Made by a program: the position numbers and the translations under genes. From the NCBI RefSeq assembly GCF_002018875.1, contig NZ_MVOL01000002.1, positions 372,001-436,000 of the forward strand: 64,000 nt of DNA. Reading direction: 5' to 3'. Under the pieces are notes generated by a model. The model did no database searches. It was not told the DNA's origin and saw nothing but the letters and a program-made list of their open reading frames with translations. Positions 20,762 through 28,956 of this stretch are shown in pieces (position 1 is the stretch's first letter; every line of letters starts with the position of its first letter). The DNA is from Pseudomonas sp. MF4836 (GTDB lineage Bacteria; Pseudomonadota; Gammaproteobacteria; Pseudomonadales; Pseudomonadaceae).

Positions 20762-20795
20762 AAAAACGCCCGGCCTGCAAAGGTCGGGCGTTTTT
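20762..20795. terminator. Bidirectional intrinsic terminator between phaF and phaD
   Basis: A 14-bp stem (AAAAACGCCCGGCC / GGTCGGGCGTTTTT, one G-T wobble) with a TGCAAA loop. An A-run at one side and a T-run at the other let it serve both convergent operons. Confidence 0.85.
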
Positions 20796-20861
20796 GTTGC
20801 TGCCCGCCAGGGCTTGAATCCTTGAATGCACTGCTTGCCGGTCAGCACTGCCGACAGTGGC

Positions 20862-21482
20862 TTATTCATGCTGGTCCAGATACTGGCGTGCCATCTGTTC
20901 GGTTGCCATCTTGGCCGGCGGCAGCAAGTGCGGCGCCACCAGCATCATGATCTGGTACACCACCAGCCGCACCTCGCCTTCGCGGTCGAGGATTCGCTGG
21001 TAGTCCAGGGAAAACAGCAAGGTCATGGTGATCTGTTCCACCAGTTGGCCCAGGGCCTGGGTGTCGCTGACCAATTGACCGGCCGCCTTGAGTCGGGCCA
21101 GCAAGGACGCCAGGGTGCGTTTGAGGGCATTGAGCAGGTTGCGAATGCCCCTGGCCAGTTTCGGCAGGCGCCCGGCCAGGTTCGACAGGTCCTGGAACAG
21201 GAAGCGGTAGTGCGCCAGGCGCTCGACGATCAGGTGCAAAAACAGCCAATAGTCTTCTGGAGCCAGCAACGCATCGGCGGGCGGGTCCAGCAAGGGGGTC
21301 AGCTCGTTCTGGAAGCGCTCGAACAGGCCCAGGATCAACGGCTCCTTGCCGTGGAAATGGTAGTAGAGGTTGCCGGGGCTGATCCCCATTTCATTGGCAA
21401 CTTCCATGGTCGAGACATTGGGTTCGCCCTTTTGGTTGAACAATTGCAGGGCACATTCGAGGATCCGGTCGCGGGTTTTCAT
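20862..21482 (-). CDS. phaD: TetR-family regulator of PHA genes, PhaD
   Basis: 206-aa TetR-family protein. The N-terminal helix-turn-helix is visible as RILECALQLFNQKGEPNVST...GISPGNLYYHFHGKE. The rest is the all-helical ligand-binding/dimer domain. In P. putida PhaD is known as a TetR-like activator of the phaC1 and phaI operons that responds to a fatty-acid-derived ligand. Here it is the last gene of phaC1-Z-C2-D, 61 bases after phaC2. Candidate binding sites are listed at 19289-19308 and 26232-26251. Confidence 0.94.
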   Translation of the reverse strand: MKTRDRILECALQLFNQKGEPNVSTMEVANEMGISPGNLYYHFHGKEPLILGLFERFQNELTPLLDPPADALLAPEDYWLFLHLIVERLAHYRFLFQDLSNLAGRLPKLARGIRNLLNALKRTLASLLARLKAAGQLVSDTQALGQLVEQITMTLLFSLDYQRILDREGEVRLVVYQIMMLVAPHLLPPAKMATEQMARQYLDQHE

Positions 21483-21543
21483 CCAGTCTTCTTGATTGTT
21501 CCGTCAGGCCACGGCCCGCTGGCGGGCGTGGCGCCAGGGTTGT

Positions 21544-23226
21544 TCAGCGTACGTGCACGTAAGTGCCGGGTGCCGCTTCCATGGGTGGATAGTTCTGGTT
21601 GCCGAGGGTCATCTGGGTTTCGCGCTGAACGCCGGAACGTTCCTGAATCCAGCCCAGCCACTGAGTCCACCAACTGCCATCGACGTGCTTGGCGTCGTAG
21701 TACCAGGCGCGCGGGTCGCTGCTGAGCTTGGGGTTTTCAACGTAGTTGGCCTTGGGGTTGCTCGGCGGGTTGAGGATGCTCTGCACGTGGCCGCTGTTGG
21801 ACAGCACGAAGCGCCGCTCGCCGCCCAGCAGCAGGGTCGAGCGATACACCGCGTCCCAGGGCGTGATGTGATCGTTGATCCCGGCCACGCTGAAGCTGTC
21901 GACATTGACCTTCTGCAGGTCGATCGGTGTGCCGCAGACCTCCAGGCCCCCGGCATGGCTCAACGGGTTGTGCTTGAAGAAGTCCAGCAGGTCGCCGTGC
22001 AGCGCGGCCGGCAGGCGGGTGTTGTCGTTGTTCCAGTAGAGGATGTCAAAAGCCGGTGGCTCTTTGCCCAGCAGGTAGTTGTTGACCCAGTAATTCCAGA
22101 TCAGGTCGTTGGGGCGCATCCAGGCGAAGACTTTGGCCATGTCCCGGCCGTCCAGCACCCCTTGCTGATAGGAGCGGCGCTTGGCGGCTTCCAGGGTCTG
22201 TTCGTCGGCGAACAGGGTTGCCGGGCTGTCCATCTGGCTGTCGAGCAGGCTGACCAGGTAGCTGGCGCTGGACACCCGGCGCAATTGGCGCTTGGCCTGC
22301 AAGTGGCCTTGCAGGGCAGCGATGGTCAGGCCACCGGCGCAGGCGCCCATCAGGTTCACTTCGCGGCTGCCGGTGATCGCCCGGCACACATTCATCGCCT
22401 CTTCGGCGGCTTCGATGTAGCTGGAAAGCCCCCATTCTCGGTGGCGGATATCCGGGTTGCGCCAACTGATCATGAAGGTCTGCAAGCCGTTTTTCAGGGC
22501 GAACTGGACGAAGCTGTTGGCCGGGCTGAGGTCGAAAATGTAGTACTTGTTGATTTGCGGCGGCACGATCAGCAAGGGCTTGGAGTATTGTTTCTCGCTC
22601 ATCGGCTTGTACTGGATCAGCTCCAGCAGCTCGTTGCGAAACACCACCGAGCCTGGAGTGGTGGCCAGGGTCTTGCCGATCTCGAAAGCCTGTTTGGTGA
22701 CCTGGCTGGGCAGGCCGTTGTTGTGCAACAGGTCGTCCACCAGATGGCCAAGACCGCGAACCACGCTGTTGCCGCCGGAGTTGAACAGCTCCTTGATCGC
22801 CAGCGGGTTGAGCAAGGTGTTGGAGGGGGCGATGGCGTCATTGAGCAAGGTGAAGGCGAAATGCGCGCGGGCGCGGTCGTCGTCGTTCATGCCACTGTCG
22901 TCGATCCAGTTCCTGGTCTGCTTTTGCCAACTCAGGTAAGCCTGCAGGCTGCGCCGATAGAAGGGGTTCAGGCTCCAGGTCGGGTCGGCGAACCGACTGT
23001 CCTGGGGGTTGGGTTTGTGCAGGGTCTCGCCCAGCAGTACCCGACCCCATTGGCCGCCCAGGGCCAGGGCGTGCCGGGCGCTGTGCAGGGGGTTGCGCAG
23101 GCCGTGAGCGGCCACGTTGCGCAGCGTCGACAACAGATCTCGACCGCGCAGGCCGGTGATCGCGCTTTGAGCATTGATAAACGCGGCGGGCGTCGTCAAC
23201 GAGCCTGTCGCTGGTTTTTCTCGCAT
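21544..23226 (-). CDS. phaC2: Class II PHA synthase 2
   Basis: 560-aa polymerase of (R)-3-hydroxyacyl-CoA units into medium-chain-length PHA at the granule surface. The lipase-like box GACAGG places the catalytic Cys at about residue 296; the Asp (INDHITPW, about 452) and His (SNSGHVQS, about 480) complete the triad. It is a paralog of phaC1 with the same layout. It is separated from phaZ by 107 bases and is followed by phaD. Confidence 0.96.
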   Translation of the reverse strand: MREKPATGSLTTPAAFINAQSAITGLRGRDLLSTLRNVAAHGLRNPLHSARHALALGGQWGRVLLGETLHKPNPQDSRFADPTWSLNPFYRRSLQAYLSWQKQTRNWIDDSGMNDDDRARAHFAFTLLNDAIAPSNTLLNPLAIKELFNSGGNSVVRGLGHLVDDLLHNNGLPSQVTKQAFEIGKTLATTPGSVVFRNELLELIQYKPMSEKQYSKPLLIVPPQINKYYIFDLSPANSFVQFALKNGLQTFMISWRNPDIRHREWGLSSYIEAAEEAMNVCRAITGSREVNLMGACAGGLTIAALQGHLQAKRQLRRVSSASYLVSLLDSQMDSPATLFADEQTLEAAKRRSYQQGVLDGRDMAKVFAWMRPNDLIWNYWVNNYLLGKEPPAFDILYWNNDNTRLPAALHGDLLDFFKHNPLSHAGGLEVCGTPIDLQKVNVDSFSVAGINDHITPWDAVYRSTLLLGGERRFVLSNSGHVQSILNPPSNPKANYVENPKLSSDPRAWYYDAKHVDGSWWTQWLGWIQERSGVQRETQMTLGNQNYPPMEAAPGTYVHVR

Positions 23227-23333
23227 GAGTCAACACTCCTTCGTCACCATCAACAAGCACACCAATCCAAGACAGACAACATAGTCGGTCCCGGGCCAAC
23301 TTGCGCGCGAAGTCCTGTTCGACGTGCGCCTTC

Positions 23334-24191
23334 TCACGTACCGCTGAAAGGCGTCGGGTGCGGATGCATCACGGCCCGCTGCCGCTCCTCCTGGAGAAAT
23401 TTCATGATGATCGGTGCAACCGCTTCGGCCCGGGTGATCAGAAACAGATGGCCGTCGTCGATGATGTGCAACTGAGCATTGGGGATGCGCCAGGCGAGCA
23501 GGCGCATATTGATCAGCGGGATCAGCGGGTCGTCGTCACCGGCCAGCACCAGGGTCGGCTGATGGATCTTGTGCAGCCAGTGGATGCTGGTCCAGCCCAT
23601 CCCGGCGAACAATTGCCAGTAGTAGCCCAGTTTGCCCGCCGAACGCACCTTGGCCGCGTGTTCTGCGGCCAGGGACGGATCGCGACGAAAGGCGCCGCCA
23701 TAGATCATCGGTGCGATGCGAATCACGTGGGAGGGCTGAATGTAGCGCCGTGGACTGGCCATCATCCACAGCACCTTGGGCTTTCCCGGGACCATGAAGG
23801 CGCCGGCGGCGGTAGCGGCCAGCACCAGCTTCTTGCAGCGCTCGGGATAGTCGTAGGCGAACTGCTGGGCCAGGGCGCCGCCCCACGACACGCCCACCGC
23901 ATTGACCTGGCCATAGTCGAGGTAATCGAGCATGCGCGCGGTGAGCTTGGCCAGGCCGGGAAAGCGGTAAGGGTGGCTGGGCGTCGAGGAACCGCCGACG
24001 CCTGGCACATCGAACGCGATGACTTCCAGGTCCGGGTCCAGGGCCTGGACGAACGGAAACACCAGCTCCAGGTTGGCGCCGATGCCGTTGAAAATCAGCA
24101 GCGGGGTCAAGTGAGGCTTGCCTGGGCGTACGGCGGTGCGGATGGTCTGTCCATCCAGATCGACGGTACGAAATATGAACGGTTGAGGCAT
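23334..24191 (-). CDS. phaZ: Intracellular PHA depolymerase
   Basis: 285-aa alpha/beta hydrolase that degrades stored PHA to 3-hydroxy acids. The start at MPQPFIFRTVDLDGQ gives the usual length; a longer open frame to 24455 runs into phaC1 and is not supported. Nucleophile elbow GVSWGG, the Asp in LAGDDDPLIP and the His in DDGHLFLITR make the triad. It lies between the two synthase genes, as in other mcl-PHA producers. The 137-base gap to phaC1 holds a GGCACCT-AGGTGCC hairpin (24288-24303) without a T-run. Confidence 0.95.
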   Translation of the reverse strand: MPQPFIFRTVDLDGQTIRTAVRPGKPHLTPLLIFNGIGANLELVFPFVQALDPDLEVIAFDVPGVGGSSTPSHPYRFPGLAKLTARMLDYLDYGQVNAVGVSWGGALAQQFAYDYPERCKKLVLAATAAGAFMVPGKPKVLWMMASPRRYIQPSHVIRIAPMIYGGAFRRDPSLAAEHAAKVRSAGKLGYYWQLFAGMGWTSIHWLHKIHQPTLVLAGDDDPLIPLINMRLLAWRIPNAQLHIIDDGHLFLITRAEAVAPIIMKFLQEERQRAVMHPHPTPFSGT

Positions 24192-24328
24192 GCCTGGACC
24201 CTGTGAATTAAACCGCCGGAGCCGCCATCGTGGCTGAATCCGGATGACCCGAGGTGGGTATCCGCCTCGTCGAAAAGTAAGGCTGACGGCACCTCCAGGT
24301 GCCGGGTTGGTCATTGCCGGCGGACGGT

Positions 24329-26008
24329 TTACCGCTCGTGGACATAGGTGCCGGGTGCGGCTTCGGCGGCGGCGAACTTCTTGTTGCCCAGGGCGGTCGG
24401 CGACGCTTTCAGCTTGCCCGAGCGCTCGGCCTGCCAGGCCTGCCAGTGCAGCCACCAGGAGTCAGTGTGCTTGGTAGAGTTTTCCTGCCAGTCGTCGGCT
24501 TTGTCGGTCATTCCGGTGCCGGTCATGTAACGCGACTTGGGGTTGCCCGGCGGGTTGAGAATGCTCTGGATATGGCCGCTGCTGGACAGCACGAACTCGA
24601 CATTGCCGCCAAACAGCTGGGCTGACTTGTAGCAGGACTTCCACGGCGTGATGTGATCGTTGGTGCCGGCCAGGGAGAAGATGTCGGCGGTGACTTGTTT
24701 CAGATCGATCGGCGTGCCGCACACTTCCAGTGCATTGGGCCGGATCAGTGGGTTGTTTTTGAACATCTCGATCAGGTCGCCGTGGAATGCTGCCGGCAGC
24801 CGGGTCGTGTCGTTGTTCCAGAACAGGATGTCGAACACCGGCGGCTCGTTGCCCAGCAGGTAGTTATTGACCCAGTAATTCCAGATCAGGTCGTTGGGGC
24901 GCATCCAGGCGAAGACTTTTGCCATGTCGCGCCCTTCCAGGACACCGGCCTGGTAGGAGTGGCGCTTGGCCGCCTCCAGCGTCTGCTCGTCGACAAACAA
25001 CGCCACATCGCTGTCCAGGGTGGTGTCGAGCACGCTCACCAGCAAGGTCAGGGCGTTGACCTTCTTCTCACCGATCGCGGCGTAGTGCCCGAGCAGGGCG
25101 GTGCAGGTAATGCCGCCGGAGCAGGCGCCGAGCATGTTCACGTCTTTGCTGCCGGTGATCGCGGTGACCACATCGACCGCTTCCTTGAGCGCCTCGATAT
25201 AGGTCGACAGGCCCCACTCGCGCTGGGCCTTGGTCGGGTTGCGCCAACTGATGATAAAGGTCTGCACATTATTGCGCAGGCAGAAGCGCGCCAGGCTTTT
25301 GTCCGGGCTGAGGTCGAAGACATAGAACTTGTTGATCTGCGGCGGCACCACCAGCAGCGGACGCTCGTGCACCTGTTCGGTGATCGGGCGGTATTGGATC
25401 AATTCCAGCACGTCGTTGCGAAACACCACCGCACCTTCGCTGGTGCCCAGGTTCTTGCCGACCTCGAAGGCGTCCATGTTGACCTGGCTGGGCATGCCGC
25501 CGTTGTGCACCAGGTCCTTGGCCAGATGGGACAGGCCGTCGAGCAGACTCTTGCCGCCGGTTTCAAAGAAGCGCTTGACCGCCGCCGGGTTGGCCGCACT
25601 GTTGGTCGGGGCCATGGCTTCGGTCATCAGGTTGATCACGAAATGCCCGCGGCTGATGTCTTTGGGTGAGAGGTTACTGTCGTCGATCCAGTCGTGGAGC
25701 TCCTTGCGCCACGCCAGGTAGGTTTGCAGGTAACGCTTGTAGAGCGGATTCTGGCTCCAGGCCGGATCATTGAAGCGGCGGTCATCGCCAGCCGGTTGCA
25801 ATTGCGATTTGCCGAACAGTACGTTTTTCAGTTCAAGACCGAAATGGGTGACGTGCTTGACACTGTGCAGCGGTTGTTTGATGGCCTGGGTGAGCACCAT
25901 GCGAGCAGAGCCAAGAAGATCCTTTCGACGCAAGCCAATGACCGGATTTAGCCCCAGGGTGTTTTCCGAGGCTTGGGCTTTCAGGTCATCGTTATTCTTG
26001 TTACTCAT
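24329..26008 (-). CDS. phaC1: Class II PHA synthase 1
   Basis: 559-aa mcl-PHA polymerase, first gene of phaC1-Z-C2-D. Catalytic residues are visible: Cys296 in LGACSGGITC, Asp451 in AGTNDHITPW and His479 in SSSGHIQS. The N-terminal region with NPVIGLRRKDLL is typical of class II. GGAG lies 8 bases before the ATG. The 259-base upstream region carries a sigma-54-like promoter and three inverted repeats, suggesting regulation by nitrogen/carbon status and by PhaD. Confidence 0.96.
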   Translation of the reverse strand: MSNKNNDDLKAQASENTLGLNPVIGLRRKDLLGSARMVLTQAIKQPLHSVKHVTHFGLELKNVLFGKSQLQPAGDDRRFNDPAWSQNPLYKRYLQTYLAWRKELHDWIDDSNLSPKDISRGHFVINLMTEAMAPTNSAANPAAVKRFFETGGKSLLDGLSHLAKDLVHNGGMPSQVNMDAFEVGKNLGTSEGAVVFRNDVLELIQYRPITEQVHERPLLVVPPQINKFYVFDLSPDKSLARFCLRNNVQTFIISWRNPTKAQREWGLSTYIEALKEAVDVVTAITGSKDVNMLGACSGGITCTALLGHYAAIGEKKVNALTLLVSVLDTTLDSDVALFVDEQTLEAAKRHSYQAGVLEGRDMAKVFAWMRPNDLIWNYWVNNYLLGNEPPVFDILFWNNDTTRLPAAFHGDLIEMFKNNPLIRPNALEVCGTPIDLKQVTADIFSLAGTNDHITPWKSCYKSAQLFGGNVEFVLSSSGHIQSILNPPGNPKSRYMTGTGMTDKADDWQENSTKHTDSWWLHWQAWQAERSGKLKASPTALGNKKFAAAEAAPGTYVHER

Positions 26009-26045
26009 CTACGACGCTCCATTGTCCTGAGACGAGTACCAGACC

Positions 26046-26065
26046 TGCTGTGTAGTCACACAGCA
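26046..26065. promoter_or_regulatory. Perfect inverted repeat in the phaC1 leader
   Basis: TGCTGTGT and ACACAGCA arms (8 bp each) around AGTC. It lies in the probable 5' untranslated region, about 40 bases upstream of the phaC1 start. It could be an operator or an RNA hairpin. Confidence 0.4.
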
Positions 26066-26112
26066 AAGATGCCAGGTACTACTGCTCGGGTGACCGTTGA
26101 TTCCACATCGCT

Positions 26113-26132
26113 GCTTTGTTGCTGCACAAAGC
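26113..26132. promoter_or_regulatory. Inverted repeat at the expected phaC1 transcription start
   Basis: GCTTTGT and ACAAAGC arms (7 bp) around six bases. It sits immediately downstream of the -12 element of the sigma-54-like promoter, where a bound protein would block initiation. Confidence 0.45.
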
Positions 26133-26134
26133 AT

Positions 26135-26150
26135 TGCAGGGAACTTGCCA
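26135..26150 (-). promoter_or_regulatory. Sigma-54-like promoter of phaC1
   Basis: On the minus strand TGGCAAGTTCCCTGCA has GG and GC exactly 10 bases apart and two differences from the TGGCACG-N4-TTGCA consensus. A -24/-12 promoter upstream of phaC1 has been proposed for P. aeruginosa, which supports the call. Confidence 0.55.
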
Positions 26151-26231
26151 GCTCCATTGGTTACCCGAGTTTAATTTTTTTCGCAAGCAGGCCAATGCAT
26201 GGCACTGCGGCCAAGCATTCAAACAGATGAA

Positions 26232-26251
26232 ATTAGAAAATGCGTTCTAAT
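26232..26251. promoter_or_regulatory. Perfect 20-base palindrome, candidate PhaD operator
   Basis: ATTAGAA and TTCTAAT arms around six bases, located between the DUF971 stop and phaC1. A degenerate copy with identical spacing lies upstream of phaI. TetR-family operators commonly have this form. Confidence 0.55.
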
Positions 26252-26267
26252 CAGTTGGAGGCTTGAG

Positions 26268-26645
26268 CTAGAGCATCAGCTTGACGATCGACTCGCTCGG
26301 ATCGCGGGATTTTCCAGCCGCTTTGAGCTCGGCCAAATAATCGTTCCACAGCGTGTCCTGGCGCACAGCCAGCTGGTACAGGTAGTCCCAGGTGAACAGG
26401 CCGCTGTCATGACCGTCGTCGAAGGTCAATTTCAGTGCGTACTGGCCGGCCGGTTCGACCTTGGTCAGGCCGACGTTGATCTTGCCCCATTGCAGGATGG
26501 GTTTGCCGTGGCCCTGGACCTCGGCGGAAGGAGAGTGCACGCGCAACAGCTCGGCGGGCAGGTGATAGACCTCGTCCGGCCCATAGGTCAGGGTCAGGGT
26601 TTTCGAGGCTTTGTGCAGGTTGATGGCAGTCGGGAGTTTGGTCAT
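26268..26645 (-). CDS. DUF971 domain protein
   Basis: 125-aa small cytosolic protein of the DUF971 family, which resembles the N-terminal domain of gamma-butyrobetaine hydroxylase. Start MTKLPTAINLHKASKTLTL is chosen over the longer open frame, which runs into a repeat. Features are YHLPAELLRVHSPSAEVQG and a C-terminal FTWDYLYQLA segment. It lies between hslU and phaC1 on the same strand; the equivalent small gene occurs there in P. aeruginosa. Function unknown. Confidence 0.85.
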   Translation of the reverse strand: MTKLPTAINLHKASKTLTLTYGPDEVYHLPAELLRVHSPSAEVQGHGKPILQWGKINVGLTKVEPAGQYALKLTFDDGHDSGLFTWDYLYQLAVRQDTLWNDYLAELKAAGKSRDPSESIVKLML

Positions 26646-26649
26646 GGGG

Positions 26650-26715
26650 GGCAGCTTAAAGCTGCGAGCTGCAAGCCACAAGATGACCGCGGTCAACTTG
26701 CAGCTTGGCGCTCGT
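26650..26715. repeat. Intergenic repeat, AGCTGCAAGC family
   Basis: Contains AGCTGCGAGCTGCAAGCC and the inverse element AACTTGCAGCTTGGC around a GACCGCGGTC palindrome. Similar blocks occur at 36491-36565, 51900-52000 and 53441-53522. Confidence 0.55.
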
Positions 26716-26725
26716 CACGGGTCGC

Positions 26726-28063
26726 TTAAAGAATGTAGCGCGACAGGTCTTCGTTCTGCGCCAATTCGCCGAGGTGGCTGTTGACGTAGGCGGCGTCGAT
26801 GCGGATCGGCTCTTCGCCATGGGCGCTGGCCAGGTCACCGGCGCTGAACGACACCTCTTCGAGCAGACGCTCGAGCAGGGTGTGCAGGCGGCGCGCACCG
26901 ATGTTCTCGGTCTTCTCGTTGACCTGCCAGGCGATTTCCGCCAGGCGCTTGATGCCGTCGGGCAGGAACTCGATGGCCAGGCCTTCGGTTTTCAGCAACT
27001 CGCGATACTGCTCGGTCAACGAAGCATGGGGCTCGCTGAGGATGCGCTCGAAGTCGCCGGGGGTCAGGGCCTTGAGTTCGACGCGGATCGGCAGCCGGCC
27101 TTGCAACTCGGGGACCAGGTCGCTCGGTTTGCTCAAGTGGAAAGCGCCGGAGGCGATGAACAGGATGTGGTCGGTCTTGACCATGCCCAGTTTGGTGTTG
27201 ACCGTGCAGCCTTCGATCAACGGCAGCAGGTCGCGCTGTACGCCTTCCCGGGAGACGTCGACGCCGCCCGAGTTGCCGCGCTTGGCGACCTTGTCGATTT
27301 CGTCGATGAACACGATGCCGTGCTGCTCGACTGCTTCCAGGGCCTTGGCTTTCAATTCTTCATCATTGACCAGGCGCCCGGCTTCTTCGTCGCGCACCAG
27401 CTTCAGCGCTTCCTTGACCTTGAGCTTGCGGTTCTTGCGCTTGCCCTTGCCCATGTTGGCGAACAGGCTTTGCAGCTGGTTGGTCATTTCTTCCATGCCC
27501 GGTGGCGCGGAGATATCGACGCCGGCGCTTTCCGCCACTTCGATCTCGATCTCCTTGTCATCCAGTTGCCCTTCGCGCAGGCGCTTGCGGAACAGCTGGC
27601 GGGTGTTGGAGTCCTGGGCGGGAGCGTCGTCGCTGCTGAAACCCATGCGTGCCGGGGGCAGCAGGGCGTCGAGAATGCGCTCTTCGGCAGCATCTTCGGC
27701 GCGATGGCGAACCTTGATGATTTCCTGCTCGCGAAACAGCTTGATCGCGGCATCGGCCAGGTCACGGATGATCGACTCGACATCGCGGCCGACGTAGCCG
27801 ACTTCGGTGAACTTGGTCGCTTCGACCTTGATGAACGGTGCATTGGCCAACTTGGCCAGGCGGCGGGCGATTTCGGTCTTGCCGACGCCGGTCGGGCCGA
27901 TCATCAGGATGTTCTTGGGGGTTACTTCAACGCGCAGCTCTTCCGGCAGCTGCATCCGGCGCCAGCGGTTACGCAGGGCGATGGCGACGGCGCGCTTGGC
28001 ATCGTCCTGGCCGATGATATGGCGGTTGAGTTCGTGGACGATTTCGCGGGGAGTCATGGACAT
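26726..28063 (-). CDS. hslU: ATP-dependent protease ATPase subunit HslU
   Basis: 445-aa AAA+ unfoldase that feeds substrates into the HslV chamber. Walker A is [10 protein letters not shown] (about 56-65), Walker B is IVFIDEIDK, and there is an I-domain rich in charged residues in the middle. The C-terminal sensor 2 region reads [17 protein letters not shown]. The extreme C-terminus (SRYIL) is the conserved tail that activates HslV. It lies 57 bases after hslV in one operon. Confidence 0.97.
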   Translation of the reverse strand: MSMTPREIVHELNRHIIGQDDAKRAVAIALRNRWRRMQLPEELRVEVTPKNILMIGPTGVGKTEIARRLAKLANAPFIKVEATKFTEVGYVGRDVESIIRDLADAAIKLFREQEIIKVRHRAEDAAEERILDALLPPARMGFSSDDAPAQDSNTRQLFRKRLREGQLDDKEIEIEVAESAGVDISAPPGMEEMTNQLQSLFANMGKGKRKNRKLKVKEALKLVRDEEAGRLVNDEELKAKALEAVEQHGIVFIDEIDKVAKRGNSGGVDVSREGVQRDLLPLIEGCTVNTKLGMVKTDHILFIASGAFHLSKPSDLVPELQGRLPIRVELKALTPGDFERILSEPHASLTEQYRELLKTEGLAIEFLPDGIKRLAEIAWQVNEKTENIGARRLHTLLERLLEEVSFSAGDLASAHGEEPIRIDAAYVNSHLGELAQNEDLSRYIL

Positions 28064-28120
28064 AGTAGTTGGCGGTCCTCAAGCAAGAATAAATACCGTG
28101 GCCCTGGGCCTGTACCGGAT

Positions 28121-28651
28121 TTATTCCGCGAGATCCTGCTCCTCAATGGTGATGTTGTGGTTGGTGAATACGCAGATATCGCCGGCGATGCCGAGGGCGG
28201 TTTCAACGATTTCCCGGGCCGACAGGTCGGTTTTCTTCAGCAGGGCGCTGGCTGCGGCCTGGGCGAAGGCGCCGCCGGAACCCATGGCGATCAGGCCGTC
28301 TTCGGGTTCGACCACGTCACCGTTGCCGGTGATGATCAGGGAAGCGTCCTTGTTGGCCACGGCGAGCATGGCTTCCAGGCGGCTCAGGGAACGGTCGGTA
28401 CGCCACTCCTTGGCCAGCTCGACAGCGGCGCGGACCAGATGGCCCTGGTGTTTTTCCAACTGGCCTTCGAAGCGCTCGAACAGGGTGAAGGCGTCAGCGG
28501 TGGCACCGGCGAAGCCGGCAATGACTTCACCGTGGTACAGGCGGCGCACTTTTTTGGCGTTGCCTTTCATCACGGTATTGCCCAGAGAAACCTGGCCGTC
28601 GCCGCCCATGACGACTTTGCCGTGGCGGCGAACTGAAACGATGGTGGTCAA
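28121..28651 (-). CDS. hslV: ATP-dependent protease peptidase subunit HslV
   Basis: 176-aa proteasome-type threonine peptidase. Start is TTG at 28651: this puts the catalytic Thr directly after the initiator ([19 protein letters not shown]), as required for processing. GGAGA lies 7 bases upstream. An in-frame ATG at 28699 would add 16 residues before Thr1 and falls within the -10 of the heat-shock-like promoter, so it is rejected. Other motifs are [15 protein letters not shown] and [10 protein letters not shown]. Operon with hslU. Confidence 0.96.
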   Translation of the reverse strand: MTTIVSVRRHGKVVMGGDGQVSLGNTVMKGNAKKVRRLYHGEVIAGFAGATADAFTLFERFEGQLEKHQGHLVRAAVELAKEWRTDRSLSRLEAMLAVANKDASLIITGNGDVVEPEDGLIAMGSGGAFAQAAASALLKKTDLSAREIVETALGIAGDICVFTNHNITIEEQDLAE

Positions 28652-28697
28652 GGGAGAGTCTCCACGCTGCGGGGCGAAAATGCCCTGATGGAAACTC

Positions 28698-28724
28698 ATA
28701 TGGGGGTGGTGAGAGGTTTTTCAA
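28698..28724 (-). promoter_or_regulatory. Sigma-32-type heat-shock promoter of hslVU
   Basis: On the minus strand TTGAAA, a 13-base spacer and CCCCATAT match the heat-shock consensus (CTTGAA ... CCCCATNT) closely. The start of transcription would fall about 40 bases before the hslV TTG. hslVU is a heat-shock operon in enterobacteria. Confidence 0.75.
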
Positions 28725-28766
28725 CCGTGGGGCGGGGATAGAGACGAGCGGTGAGACGGGTCTAAT

Positions 28767-28781
28767 GTCACAGAGTGTGAC
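28767..28781. promoter_or_regulatory. Palindrome upstream of the hslV promoter
   Basis: GTCACA-GAG-TGTGAC, perfect 6-bp arms, about 45 bases upstream of the -35. The half-sites are in the reverse order to a CRP/Vfr site, so no regulator is assigned. Confidence 0.35.
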
Positions 28782-28806
28782 TTGCCAGACAGCGCAGCCG
28801 CACGTT

Positions 28807-28905
28807 GTAGCCGCTGCCGCAGGCGGGAGGGACTGCGTGGCTTTCACTGATGCTCCAGCGGCGGTCCTGATGGCCAGCGCTGCTTCGTGTCTCGGCAGTG
28901 GCTAC
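28807..28905. repeat. REP/REPIN-like palindromic pair
   Basis: GTAGCCGCTGCCG at 28807-28819 and the near-perfect inverse CGGCAGTGGCTAC at 28893-28905. Same family as the pair at 7546-7654. Confidence 0.65.
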
Positions 28906-28956
28906 GGGCGAATACGGTGGTGAGGGTATTGAGCCATACCCCCGCCACGGATTGGC

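Larger units (their letters stand above)
28652..28956. other. Intergenic region hslV to SPOR protein
   Basis: 305 bases without a gene. Holds the hslV promoter (28698-28724), a 15-base palindrome (28767-28781) and a REP pair (28807-28905). Confidence 0.6.

Noticed and set aside
19875..20763. Long minus-strand frames opposite phaF giving Ala/Gly-rich or Gly/Arg-rich proteins
   Set aside because: They mirror the AAKP repeats of PhaF and have no ribosome site; pure shadow frames.
24192..24455. N-terminal extension of PhaZ
   Set aside because: The added residues are antisense-like Arg-rich sequence overlapping phaC1; the ATG at 24191 gives the standard protein.
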